DNA from: Candidatus Cloacimonadota bacterium
GTDB lineage: Bacteria; Cloacimonadota; Cloacimonadia; Cloacimonadales; JAIOQZ01
Assembly (NCBI GenBank): GCA_021108395.1
Contig: JAIOQZ010000002.1
Span: 1 to 64,000, forward strand
Length of the DNA stretch: 64,000 nucleotides
Direction of reading: 5' to 3'
Shown here piece by piece: positions 1 through 7,541 of the stretch (within the stretch, counting starts at the first letter, position 1; each line of letters opens with the position of its first letter). The notes beneath the pieces were generated by a model. It did no database searches, was not told where the DNA came from, and worked only from the letters and a program-made list of their open reading frames with translations. A program made the translations under genes and the position numbers.

Positions 1-52
1 ACTACGAACAACGAGTCCACCTTATATGCTGGTCTGAAATATGGGGGTCACT

Positions 53-99
53 ACACCCTGCTTCGCTTCGCTCCGCTGTCCCCCCTTGACAGGGGGGTG
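53..99. repeat. One arm of a dispersed palindromic repeat (family copy 1)
   Basis: The right end is CCCCCCTTGACAGGGGGGTG, the same 20-mer that ends the copy at 47158-47326 and, inverted, begins the copy at 51841. The preceding CCCTGCTTCGCTTCG also matches the inner arm of the 47 kb copy, where the equivalent is CCCAGCTTCGCTTCG. Only one arm is recognisable here; the other may be lost or lie beyond the degenerate GGGGGT near position 44. It sits just past the terminator of the 155-1636 gene. Confidence 0.6.
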
Positions 100-101
100 A
101 G

Positions 102-129
102 AAAAAAGGGAGCGCCTTCCGGCGCTCCC
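102..129 (-). terminator. Rho-independent terminator of the 155-1636 gene
   Basis: Read on the minus strand, GGGAGCGCC pairs perfectly with GGCGCTCCC around a four-base GGAA loop and is followed by six T. It starts 26 bases past the stop codon of the outer-membrane protein gene, so it ends that transcript before the repeat arm. Confidence 0.9.
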
Positions 130-154
130 TGTCGCATAGTCTTGCCTGCGCGGC

Positions 155-1636
155 TCAGAAACGAAACTCCACGCCAAACGCCATTGTCTTGATTGTCTCG
201 TCGTTGCCGTTGATTTCCCCGTTACCGTCGAGGTCGATGTAGCGCTCCTGGTACTTGGCCACGAGTTCGGCGCTGCCGCCCACAGAGAACCCGGCGCGGC
301 CTGTGATGAGCGTCGAGGGCGTCTTGAAGTCTGTGAACACGTTATCGACGCGGGTCTGGGAGTAATCGACGCGGGCGGTGGTGAGTCGCGGGATGAAGCT
401 CTGGTCGAGCCACACGCCCGCCCACAGCGACTTGCCGTTCTCTACGTCGTCGCCGTACATATCCTCGTAAGCAATCTTCAGGAACAGCGTGTGGAACAGG
501 TGCGCCGTAACGCTGCCATACCAGCCCTGCATCTGCTGGTTGTAAGGCAGCGTCTCGCTCTTGACGATGACGCTGTCGCCCACGACACGGGCGCGGTTCT
601 CCTCGTAGAGGTTGTCGAAGAAGGCTGGCTCGAAGTCCTCCTGGTAGTAGCGATGTTCGAGCGTGACCTGAAAGATGAGGAAACGCATCCCGAAGCCCGG
701 CCAGATGAACCCCATGTTGTGGTCAACAATCTGCGCCGCTTCGCCATAGTGGGTGAGGGTGAAGTGGTCGGTCATTATCAGTGGCAGCTCGTAGTCGATG
801 CCCATGACGCTGACTTCGGACTCGCCGAAGTCGTCGAAATCTTTATTTCTCAAGCTATCGATAAATGTCGAGTTGGCAAACCAATCTTCAAAACCATCAT
901 AGCTTCCAGTGATGTCTTTATAAGCTTCGCGCCGCTCGTCAATCTCATAGTCAACTTCGTCGTGCCAGTTATCGTCGTACGGGTAGTCGTCAAAGTAATC
1001 GGGGTAGTTGTCGTTGTCGCTGTCGAGCAGGCCGTTGTACTGGTTGAGGTCTGTGGCGTAAGTGCCACCGAGACGCAGGCTGCTCAACAGCGGCAGTTCC
1101 ATTGCCTGTAGTGGCTGGAAGCTGGCGCGGCCTGCCAGGATGTCGTTCTCGACCAGGTTCGAGGTGTACGCCTCGACCTGCAAGCCTGACACGGGGATGT
1201 TGCCGCCCAGTTGCAGCCCAATCTGGCGATGCTCGGGATAGCGCAGCATGTTGCTGTAGTTCTGCATTACCAGTCCGTGACCCAGGGTGTAGCCGGGGAA
1301 GCCACCGATGCGGGCGAAGAAGGGGTCGCCGCGGCGGGCATAGCGGATGTAGTAAATCTTGGCCAGGTAGTCCTCGAACTCGTCCCAGTCTTCCTCGCGC
1401 ACGTTGCCTTGTTCATCTATGAGGATATCGACGTCGAGGCCGATGCCGATTTTGCCGAAGACCAGCTCCGGCATGAGGCGAATCTGGGTGTAGGTGTTGT
1501 CGCCCATCATAATGGTTCCAAAGCCGCCACCCATCGAGAAGCCTTCGGTGGAGGTTGTATCCGGCGCCTGCGCCGTAAGCAGTATGGGCGCCGCCAGCAG
1601 GCAGAGCAGAAGCGTGAATCGCGTAGTATTGATCAT
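155..1636 (-). CDS. Outer-membrane beta-barrel protein with an acidic Ca-binding-like insert
   Basis: The 493-residue protein begins with a Sec signal peptide (MINTTRFTLLLCLLAAPILL, cleavage near AQA). It continues with alternating polar/aromatic strands and ends in an aromatic residue (VEFRF), as expected of an outer-membrane barrel. Around residues 200-240 lies an Asp-rich stretch (LDSDNDNYPDYFDDYPYDD) resembling thrombospondin type-3 calcium-binding repeats; by inference it forms an external loop or linker. The ATG start has a good SD (GAGGTG). I do not recognise a named family and give no substrate. It is a single-gene unit with its own terminator, divergent from the polysaccharide locus. 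Confidence 0.75.
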   Translation of the reverse strand: MINTTRFTLLLCLLAAPILLTAQAPDTTSTEGFSMGGGFGTIMMGDNTYTQIRLMPELVFGKIGIGLDVDILIDEQGNVREEDWDEFEDYLAKIYYIRYARRGDPFFARIGGFPGYTLGHGLVMQNYSNMLRYPEHRQIGLQLGGNIPVSGLQVEAYTSNLVENDILAGRASFQPLQAMELPLLSSLRLGGTYATDLNQYNGLLDSDNDNYPDYFDDYPYDDNWHDEVDYEIDERREAYKDITGSYDGFEDWFANSTFIDSLRNKDFDDFGESEVSVMGIDYELPLIMTDHFTLTHYGEAAQIVDHNMGFIWPGFGMRFLIFQVTLEHRYYQEDFEPAFFDNLYEENRARVVGDSVIVKSETLPYNQQMQGWYGSVTAHLFHTLFLKIAYEDMYGDDVENGKSLWAGVWLDQSFIPRLTTARVDYSQTRVDNVFTDFKTPSTLITGRAGFSVGGSAELVAKYQERYIDLDGNGEINGNDETIKTMAFGVEFRF

Positions 1637-2003
1637 AGTGCACCTCGTGTTTCATTTTTTATTGAGTGAAGTCAGTAGTGGGTCGTTGTCAAGTGGATTT
1701 TCCAGAATCGGCGTGGAGCCGCGTCGGAGCGGAAAACATTTCCGCCATGCAGTTCATTTTCACTCCTTCATGTAGCTTGTCGTGTCGCTGCACCCAAAAG
1801 GTGGGGAACATAGGAGATACATGTTCAACTGGCTGCCCGTTTCGCTCTGGTTTCCTTTGGCACGAAAGTTTCATATAACAGCCTTGAATGAACAGGCGAA
1901 AGAACGCCACCGGTGCGGCGCGACAGACGGCTGTTTCGCGCGCGACCGCGTTCATTAAGCGCAGGCTTTGAATAGACCACTGTCTGCAAGCGCCGGATTT
2001 TCA

Positions 2004-2136
2004 TACAAGAGCGAAGCTGGTTTCAGGGACGAAACGGCCATAGACGCGAAAGCGTCTTGTGTGAGTCACAGGGAAGTGCGAATCTTCGAATCTCTTGTGG
2101 CCCCGTCGATTCGCATGAGCCGACGGGGTTTTCGCT
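2004..2136 (+). promoter_or_regulatory. Candidate structured 5' leader (riboswitch- or attenuator-like) of the polysaccharide operon
   Basis: The 515-bp gap 1637-2152 has no convincing gene but holds nested pairings. These are GTTTC/GAAAC (2020-2035), AGACGC-GAAA-GCGTCT (2042-2057), TGTG-AGT-CACA (2060-2070) and a closing helix GGCCA/TGGCC (2036-2040 with 2098-2102). GCGAATC (2078-2084) can also pair with GATTCGC (2108-2114). The last two overlap the 5' arm or loop of the terminator hairpin at 2101, so the structures exclude each other, as in an attenuator. I do not match it to a riboswitch class I know; function is inferred from architecture only. Confidence 0.45.
2101..2136 (+). terminator. 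Terminator hairpin directly before the first glycosyltransferase gene
   Basis: CCCCGTCG pairs with CGACGGGG around a 12-base loop, followed by TTTTCGCTTT. It ends only six bases before the SD (GGGAGG, 2142-2147) of the 2153 gene. It is therefore more likely a conditional terminator in the leader than the end of an upstream gene; no plus-strand gene precedes it. Confidence 0.6.
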
Positions 2137-2152
2137 TTAACGGGAGGTGAAC

Positions 2153-3868
2153 ATGCAACATGCGGACGACAGCCAGGCGCGCACACGGCGCTATGACCAG
2201 TTCCTGAAGGAAGGGATGAAGCACTTCCGGCAGAACGACATCGAGACGGCCATCAATCTGTGGGAGAAGGCCAGCGAGCAGCAGAGCGGCGAGCCGGAGA
2301 TTCACTCGATTCTGGGCAACGCCTACAAGCTGCTGTCCGACTTCGAGCAATCGAGCCGCTGTCTGCACCAGGCGGTCGAGCTCGAACCGGACAATTTCAA
2401 ATATCTCTACAACTACGGCCTCATCCTTCAGGAGCAGCAGCGCTATGACAAAGCGGCTGTCGTGTTTCGTCACGCCCTCGACCTGCACCCGGACAATCAT
2501 GAATTGCTGAATGACCTGGGCGTGGTGCATTTCTATCTGCGACAGTTCAAAACAGCCCTGCGTTATATCGAAGAAGCCATCGAGATCGAGCCCGGATACG
2601 TAGTCGGCCGCATCAACCTCGCCTGGGTATGCCTTCACACCGGCGAAACAGAGCGAGCCGGCGACATCGTCGATTATCTGATGCGGGAACACAGCGGCAA
2701 CGCCGAAGTGCAAGAGTTGCAGCGTCAGCTCGAGGTGCAGTCCACCGACCCTGCCAGCGAAATCGACAGTGACGCCATGCGACTCGAGATGTCAGGCAAA
2801 ACATATCGGATTACGCCTCTCGAAATGCTGCGCGACTTCGATGTCGGTGCGCTCGATGAGCACATCGAGCTGTCGATTGTGGTGCCTATTCTGAACGAAC
2901 GCGAGAACCTACCCATTCTGCACGGTAAGCTTGTCGAGGTGCTCAGTAACCTGCACCAGAACTACGAAATCATTTTTGTGGATGATGGCTCGGTAGATGG
3001 CAGCCTGGAGGTGATGAAGCAGTTGGCCGAAATTGACCCGCATGTGAAGGTGATTATATTCCGCAGGAACTACGGTCAGACCGCGGCGCTCTCCGCCGGA
3101 TTCCGCTATGCGCACGGCAATGTCATCATCACCATGGATGGTGATTTGCAGAACGACCCCGCCGACATCCCCCGTCTGCTCGAAAAGATGGCCGAGGGCT
3201 ATGATCTGGTCAACGGCTGGCGTAAGAACCGGCAGGACAAAGCGCTCACCCGCAAGCTGCCGTCACGCCTCGCCAATATGCTCATCAACAAGCTCATCGC
3301 GGGTACCGGCATCTCTCTGCACGATTTCGGCTGCACCCTCAAGGCCTACAAACGCGGTATCGTCAAGAACATCCACCTCTATGGCGAGATGCACCGCTTC
3401 ATTCCGGTGTTCGCCGCCTGGCTGGGCGTACGTGTGGCCGAGATTCCGGTGAAGCATCACCCGCGTCGTTACGGCGTGGCCAAGTACAACCTCAGCCGCG
3501 TGTCGCGTGTTATTCTCGACCTCCTGGTGGTGCGCTTCTTCGCCGACAGCCTTACCCGTCCCATCCAGTTCTTTGGCAAGCTGGCGCGCTGGCTGTTCGT
3601 TTGGGGCAGCGGCATCCTGGCAACGGCCGGGCTGCTGAAGTTCGTGGTGGCAGTTCCCTGGTCGGTTGACACGCTTGTTCTGTTGTTCGGGATGCTGACC
3701 ATGATCAGCGTACTGGTGGTCATCATGGGCTTGCTGGGCGAGATCATGATGCGCATCTACTTCGAGACGCAGAAGAAAGATTACTTCATCGTCGAGCGCG
3801 TCATCAGTTCTGGTCACGGCGCTGGGCCCGCGCAACAGTCATTCGACGCGCCGGCAGGGAAAGTATAG
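2153..3868 (+). CDS. TPR domain fused to a polyprenyl-phosphate-type GT2 glycosyltransferase
   Basis: Residues about 10-180 are tetratricopeptide repeats (e.g. HSILGNAYKLLSDFEQSSRC). A GT2 catalytic domain starts near residue 239 (LSIVVPILNERENL), with DDGSVDGS near 277 and DGDLQNDPADIP near 328. Two C-terminal membrane segments lie at about 470-535. The GT2 part is the GtrB/DPM1-like type that moves a sugar from a nucleotide donor to a polyprenyl phosphate on the cytoplasmic face. The track begins at GTG 2147, but ATG 2153 is better placed behind GGGAGG. It is the first gene after the structured leader, 3 bp from the next. The TPR fusion is unusual for this family. Confidence 0.85.
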   Translation: MQHADDSQARTRRYDQFLKEGMKHFRQNDIETAINLWEKASEQQSGEPEIHSILGNAYKLLSDFEQSSRCLHQAVELEPDNFKYLYNYGLILQEQQRYDKAAVVFRHALDLHPDNHELLNDLGVVHFYLRQFKTALRYIEEAIEIEPGYVVGRINLAWVCLHTGETERAGDIVDYLMREHSGNAEVQELQRQLEVQSTDPASEIDSDAMRLEMSGKTYRITPLEMLRDFDVGALDEHIELSIVVPILNERENLPILHGKLVEVLSNLHQNYEIIFVDDGSVDGSLEVMKQLAEIDPHVKVIIFRRNYGQTAALSAGFRYAHGNVIITMDGDLQNDPADIPRLLEKMAEGYDLVNGWRKNRQDKALTRKLPSRLANMLINKLIAGTGISLHDFGCTLKAYKRGIVKNIHLYGEMHRFIPVFAAWLGVRVAEIPVKHHPRRYGVAKYNLSRVSRVILDLLVVRFFADSLTRPIQFFGKLARWLFVWGSGILATAGLLKFVVAVPWSVDTLVLLFGMLTMISVLVVIMGLLGEIMMRIYFETQKKDYFIVERVISSGHGAGPAQQSFDAPAGKV

Positions 3869-3871
3869 CGC

Positions 3872-5776
3872 ATGTGCGGCATTACCGGCGTGGTTGCAGC
3901 CAGTCCCGTTGACGCGGAACTGGTGCGCGCCATGACCGACCGGCTGGCGCATCGCGGCCCTGACGACGCAGGCGTGTGGACAGGCCGAAGCAGAGACCGC
4001 TTTTGCAGCCTGGGCCACCGGCGGCTGTCCATCATCGACCTCAGCGAGGCCGGGCATCAGCCCATGACCACAGGCGATGGGCGCATCGCCGTCACCTACA
4101 ACGGCGAAATCTACAACTGGCGCGAGCTTCGCGCCGAGCTGGAACAAGCAGGCCATGTGTTCACCTCGCAAACCGACACAGAGGTACTGCTGCACGGCTA
4201 CCGAGAGTGGGGCGAGGCTTTGCTGTCACGGCTCAACGGCATGTTTGCCCTGGGCATATGGGACGGCGAGCGTGGCCGTCTGCTGCTGGCCCGTGACCGC
4301 TTTGGCCAGAAGCCGCTGCACTGGTGGCGGGATGGCGACATGCTCGCTTTCGCCTCCGAGCCCAAGGCTTTGTTGGCGCACCCCGGCATCTCCGCCGGCT
4401 TCAATCCTCGCGCTCTGTCGCTGTACCTCGCCTGGGAATACGTGCCCTGCCCGTGGTCGGTGTATGAGGGCGTGCGTAAGCTGCCGGCAGGCCACATGCT
4501 GCTGTGGGAAGGCGGGGAACCGAAAGTGCAGCCGTGGTGGAATATTCGCTTTGAAGCAAGTGGGGAAGAGCTGCCACAGCGGGAGCTGGAAGCCAAACTG
4601 GTGAGCCTGTTGCAGGCTTCCATCCAGCGGCGACTGATGAGCGATGTGCCGCTGGGCGTGTTTCTCAGCGGCGGCATCGACAGCTCGAGCGTGGTGGCGC
4701 TGCTGGCCGAGATGATGCCGGCGAGTCAGATAAAAACATTCGCCGTCGGCTTTGCCGAGCAGAGTTTCGATGAAAGCTCCTATGCGCGGCGGGTGGCGCG
4801 GTTGTTTGGCACCGATCACCACGAGCGGCGGCTTTCCCCAGACGATATGTTGGACATCCAGCCCGAGATTTTCGCCCAGCTCGACGAACCCTTCGCCGAT
4901 TCCTCGATTATTCCCACCTATCTGCTGTCGCGCTTTACGAGGCAGCATGTGACGGTGGCCCTGGGCGGCGACGGCGGCGACGAGCTGTTCGCCGGTTACG
5001 ACCCGTTTCTGGCTCACATGTGGGCGCGCTGGTATGAGATGCTGCCCCGCGCCGTACACGACGGGCTGGTTCGCCCGCTGGCCAACCGCCTGCCCACGAG
5101 TACCGCCAACATGAGCTTCGACTTCAAGCTGAAGCATTTTCTCAAGGGCGTATATCGTCCCGCGCCGGTGCGCAACCAGATGTGGCTGGGCGCGTTTTCG
5201 CCGGACGAGCAACTGACGCTGCTCACGCCGGACGCCCTGAACTCGCTGGACGGCTTTGACCCCTACGGGTCGATGCAAGAAACCCCCCAGCCGCGCTTTC
5301 GGGACGCTCAGGACGAGATTGCCTGGCTCTACCAGCGTTGGTATCTGGCCGACGACATCCTCTTCAAGGTGGACCGCGCCAGCATGATGGTGTCGCTCGA
5401 AACGCGCACCCCCTTTCTCGATGTCGAGCTGGCCGAGTTCGCCAATTCATTGCCTTCGAATCAAAAACTGCGTGGTACCACACGCAAGCATATTCTGAAG
5501 CGCGCCATGAAGGGCCGGTTGCCACATGACATCCTTCACCGCAAGAAAAAGGGATTCGGCGTACCGCTGGCGGCATGGTTCAAGGGCCCGTTGCAGCGGG
5601 AGCTGCGTCGCACACTGCGCCCAGAGCGCTTGCGCCGCGAGGGCTGGCTGCGTCCCGAAACGGTGCTGCGGCTCATCGACGAGCACGCCGCCGGTGTCCG
5701 CGACAACCGCAAGAAATTGTGGACACTCTATGTGTGGCACAAATGGCGCGAACACTATCTCGAAGATACTGCGTGA
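3872..5776 (+). CDS. asnB: Glutamine-hydrolysing asparagine synthase (AsnB type)
   Basis: The 634-residue protein has both AsnB domains. The N-terminal glutaminase domain starts MCGITG (Cys2 is the nucleophile) and carries RLAHRGPDD and DRFGQKPL. The C-terminal synthetase domain has the ATP-pyrophosphatase loop SGGIDSS near residue 266 and GGDGGDELFAGY. The length is normal for the family. Such enzymes often sit in capsule and O-antigen clusters, where they may amidate sugar acids rather than make free asparagine; that role is inference. It starts three bases after the GT2 gene. A divergent paralogue without the glutaminase Cys lies at 15809. Confidence 0.9.
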   Translation: MCGITGVVAASPVDAELVRAMTDRLAHRGPDDAGVWTGRSRDRFCSLGHRRLSIIDLSEAGHQPMTTGDGRIAVTYNGEIYNWRELRAELEQAGHVFTSQTDTEVLLHGYREWGEALLSRLNGMFALGIWDGERGRLLLARDRFGQKPLHWWRDGDMLAFASEPKALLAHPGISAGFNPRALSLYLAWEYVPCPWSVYEGVRKLPAGHMLLWEGGEPKVQPWWNIRFEASGEELPQRELEAKLVSLLQASIQRRLMSDVPLGVFLSGGIDSSSVVALLAEMMPASQIKTFAVGFAEQSFDESSYARRVARLFGTDHHERRLSPDDMLDIQPEIFAQLDEPFADSSIIPTYLLSRFTRQHVTVALGGDGGDELFAGYDPFLAHMWARWYEMLPRAVHDGLVRPLANRLPTSTANMSFDFKLKHFLKGVYRPAPVRNQMWLGAFSPDEQLTLLTPDALNSLDGFDPYGSMQETPQPRFRDAQDEIAWLYQRWYLADDILFKVDRASMMVSLETRTPFLDVELAEFANSLPSNQKLRGTTRKHILKRAMKGRLPHDILHRKKKGFGVPLAAWFKGPLQRELRRTLRPERLRREGWLRPETVLRLIDEHAAGVRDNRKKLWTLYVWHKWREHYLEDTA

Positions 5777-5799
5777 AAAGCAGTGATAAGGAGAGTATT

Positions 5800-6363
5800 G
5801 TGAATCGATACTGCACATGTTTTCTGTTTGTCGGGCGTTTGACGCTTCAGACGCGGCTGGACACGATTTTGCGCACTCTGGCGCATGTTGACGGCGATTG
5901 GCGACTGGATGTGCTGGGTGACGGGCCCCAGCGTCATGGGCTCGAATCACTGGCGGGCAGCCTTGATCTTTCCGAGCGGGCGCTCTTTCATGGTTGGGTG
6001 AGCGGTGAAGAAGTGATTGCCGCGATGCAGGCCGCCGACTGGCTGTTGCTGCCTTCGACCGTGGAGGGGCTTTCGATGGCTTGCCTGCAAGCCGGCAGCC
6101 TGGGATTGCCCGTTCTGAGCGCCGATACGCCGCGATTGCGCCGTTTCATCGAGCCTGGCGTTACCGGCCTTCTGGTGGGCGAGGGCGTTGCGAGCTGGCT
6201 CGACGCGCTGAACGATGTAATTGCTCACCCCGGCCAATCTGCGGCGATGCGCCAACACAGCCACGAAACGCTTCACGCCAATGATGGGCTGCCGACATCG
6301 CTCGAAATGCACCTCGAAGTGTTTCAGGCTCTGGCAAAGAAGTACAGCCAGTCGGCTTCCTGA
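5800..6363 (+). CDS. Half-length GT4 glycosyltransferase (C-terminal domain only), probably degenerate
   Basis: From GTG 5800 (SD AAGGAGAG just upstream) the product is 187 residues and begins almost directly with LFVGRLTLQTRLD, the start of the donor-binding GT-B domain. The acceptor half, about 180 residues, is absent. It aligns along its length with the C-half of the next gene (e.g. LDVLGDGPQRHGLE against LEIIGDGPLRSQLE). The EX7E motif is broken: EGLSMACLQ ends in Gln where the neighbour has EGMSMAGLE. The track ORF from 5575 includes upstream sequence that is an asnB shadow. It is either a decaying duplicate or a non-catalytic subunit. Confidence 0.75.
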   Translation: MNRYCTCFLFVGRLTLQTRLDTILRTLAHVDGDWRLDVLGDGPQRHGLESLAGSLDLSERALFHGWVSGEEVIAAMQAADWLLLPSTVEGLSMACLQAGSLGLPVLSADTPRLRRFIEPGVTGLLVGEGVASWLDALNDVIAHPGQSAAMRQHSHETLHANDGLPTSLEMHLEVFQALAKKYSQSAS

Positions 6364-6401
6364 GCGATGCAAGCGACGAATTTTGAGACAGGCGCTCAAA
6401 T

Positions 6402-7541
6402 ATGAAGATTCTCATTGTGAACTACGAATTCCCGCCACTGGGCGGAGGCGCTGCGGCGCAGACGCGGCTGCTGGCACGGGAGTTTGCCGCCAGGGGGCAT
6501 AGGACGCTGGTGATAACGGCGCATTATCGGGGTATGCCGCTCTATCAGATGTGCGACGGCTGCGGGGTACTGCGAATCCCCTGTTTCCGTCGGCGCAAAG
6601 AGAGTAGCTGTCCCGTGCAGATGGCGCTGTTCCTTATTATGGCGGCGCTTCCATATAGCCTGGTTGTCTGGCGTTACCGGCCAGACATCGTGCTGTCGTT
6701 CTTCCTGCTGCCGACCGCGTTGCTGGGCCTGCTGAGTAAGCTGATTTTTCGCATTCCGTATATAGTGTCGCTACGAGGCGGTGATGTTCATTCATTCCTC
6801 GTCGATGAACTTGCCGGTTGGTTTCGCCACTTGAAGCCTCTGGCGCGGTTGACGGGGCGCAATGCTTCTCAACTTGTGGCCGTGAGCCACGACCTGGCGG
6901 CGATGACCCGCGAGGTGTTCCCTGAGTTCAGCCCGCTTGTTGTGCAGAACGCTGTGCCGTTGCCGCGTTTGACGGAAGCGCCGACGGCGGAGAGCACAAC
7001 GCTGTTGTTCGTGGGCAGGCTGTCATTCGAGAAGAACCTGCCGCTGGCGCTGGAGGCATTGGCGCAAACACCGCCGCAGCGCCGACTCGAAATCATCGGC
7101 GACGGCCCCCTGCGCTCGCAGCTCGAGGAGATGACGCAGCGGTTGAACCTGTCTGACCGCGTTCGCTTTCATGGCTGGCAATCGCGGGAGTATGTTCATG
7201 CCTGGATGCAGCGGGCCGACTTTCTGCTGCTGCTGTCAAAGGTGGAGGGGATGTCGATGGCTGGACTCGAAGCTTATTCGTATGGACTGCCCATCATCGG
7301 CTCGCTGTCGCCGGGTATGCGCGACTTCGTGATTCCGGGCAAGACCGGCTATCAGGTGAACACCGATACTGTTGACGAACTGGTGGCATTGCTGAACGAG
7401 CTGCCGGATTGCCCCGAAGAAACCGCACGGCTTCGCGAGTCCTGCCGCTTGCACATCCGCGAGCATCACAGCATCGACGTAGCGGCAGAGCGCTATCTGG
7501 CGCTCATGGCAGAGGTAATTGAAGGGGAGAAGGACAGATGA
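6402..7541 (+). CDS. GT4-family glycosyltransferase
   Basis: A complete 379-residue GT-B enzyme. The N-terminal motif MKILIVNYEFPPLGGGAA marks the glycine-rich loop of the acceptor domain. LLFVGRLSFEKN near residue 203 starts the donor domain, and the EX7E pair is EGMSMAGLE. These enzymes retain anomeric configuration and use nucleotide sugars for surface glycans. SD is weak. It ends in an ATGA overlap with the double methyltransferase, so the two are translationally coupled. The sugar specificity cannot be read from sequence. Confidence 0.88.
   Translation: MKILIVNYEFPPLGGGAAAQTRLLAREFAARGHRTLVITAHYRGMPLYQMCDGCGVLRIPCFRRRKESSCPVQMALFLIMAALPYSLVVWRYRPDIVLSFFLLPTALLGLLSKLIFRIPYIVSLRGGDVHSFLVDELAGWFRHLKPLARLTGRNASQLVAVSHDLAAMTREVFPEFSPLVVQNAVPLPRLTEAPTAESTTLLFVGRLSFEKNLPLALEALAQTPPQRRLEIIGDGPLRSQLEEMTQRLNLSDRVRFHGWQSREYVHAWMQRADFLLLLSKVEGMSMAGLEAYSYGLPIIGSLSPGMRDFVIPGKTGYQVNTDTVDELVALLNELPDCPEETARLRESCRLHIREHHSIDVAAERYLALMAEVIEGEKDR

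Noticed and set aside
2004-2136. c-di-GMP-I (GEMM) riboswitch reading of the leader
   Set aside because: Some motif-like bits (GGGACG, GAAA loop) appear, but their order and spacing do not match that model, so I leave it unassigned.
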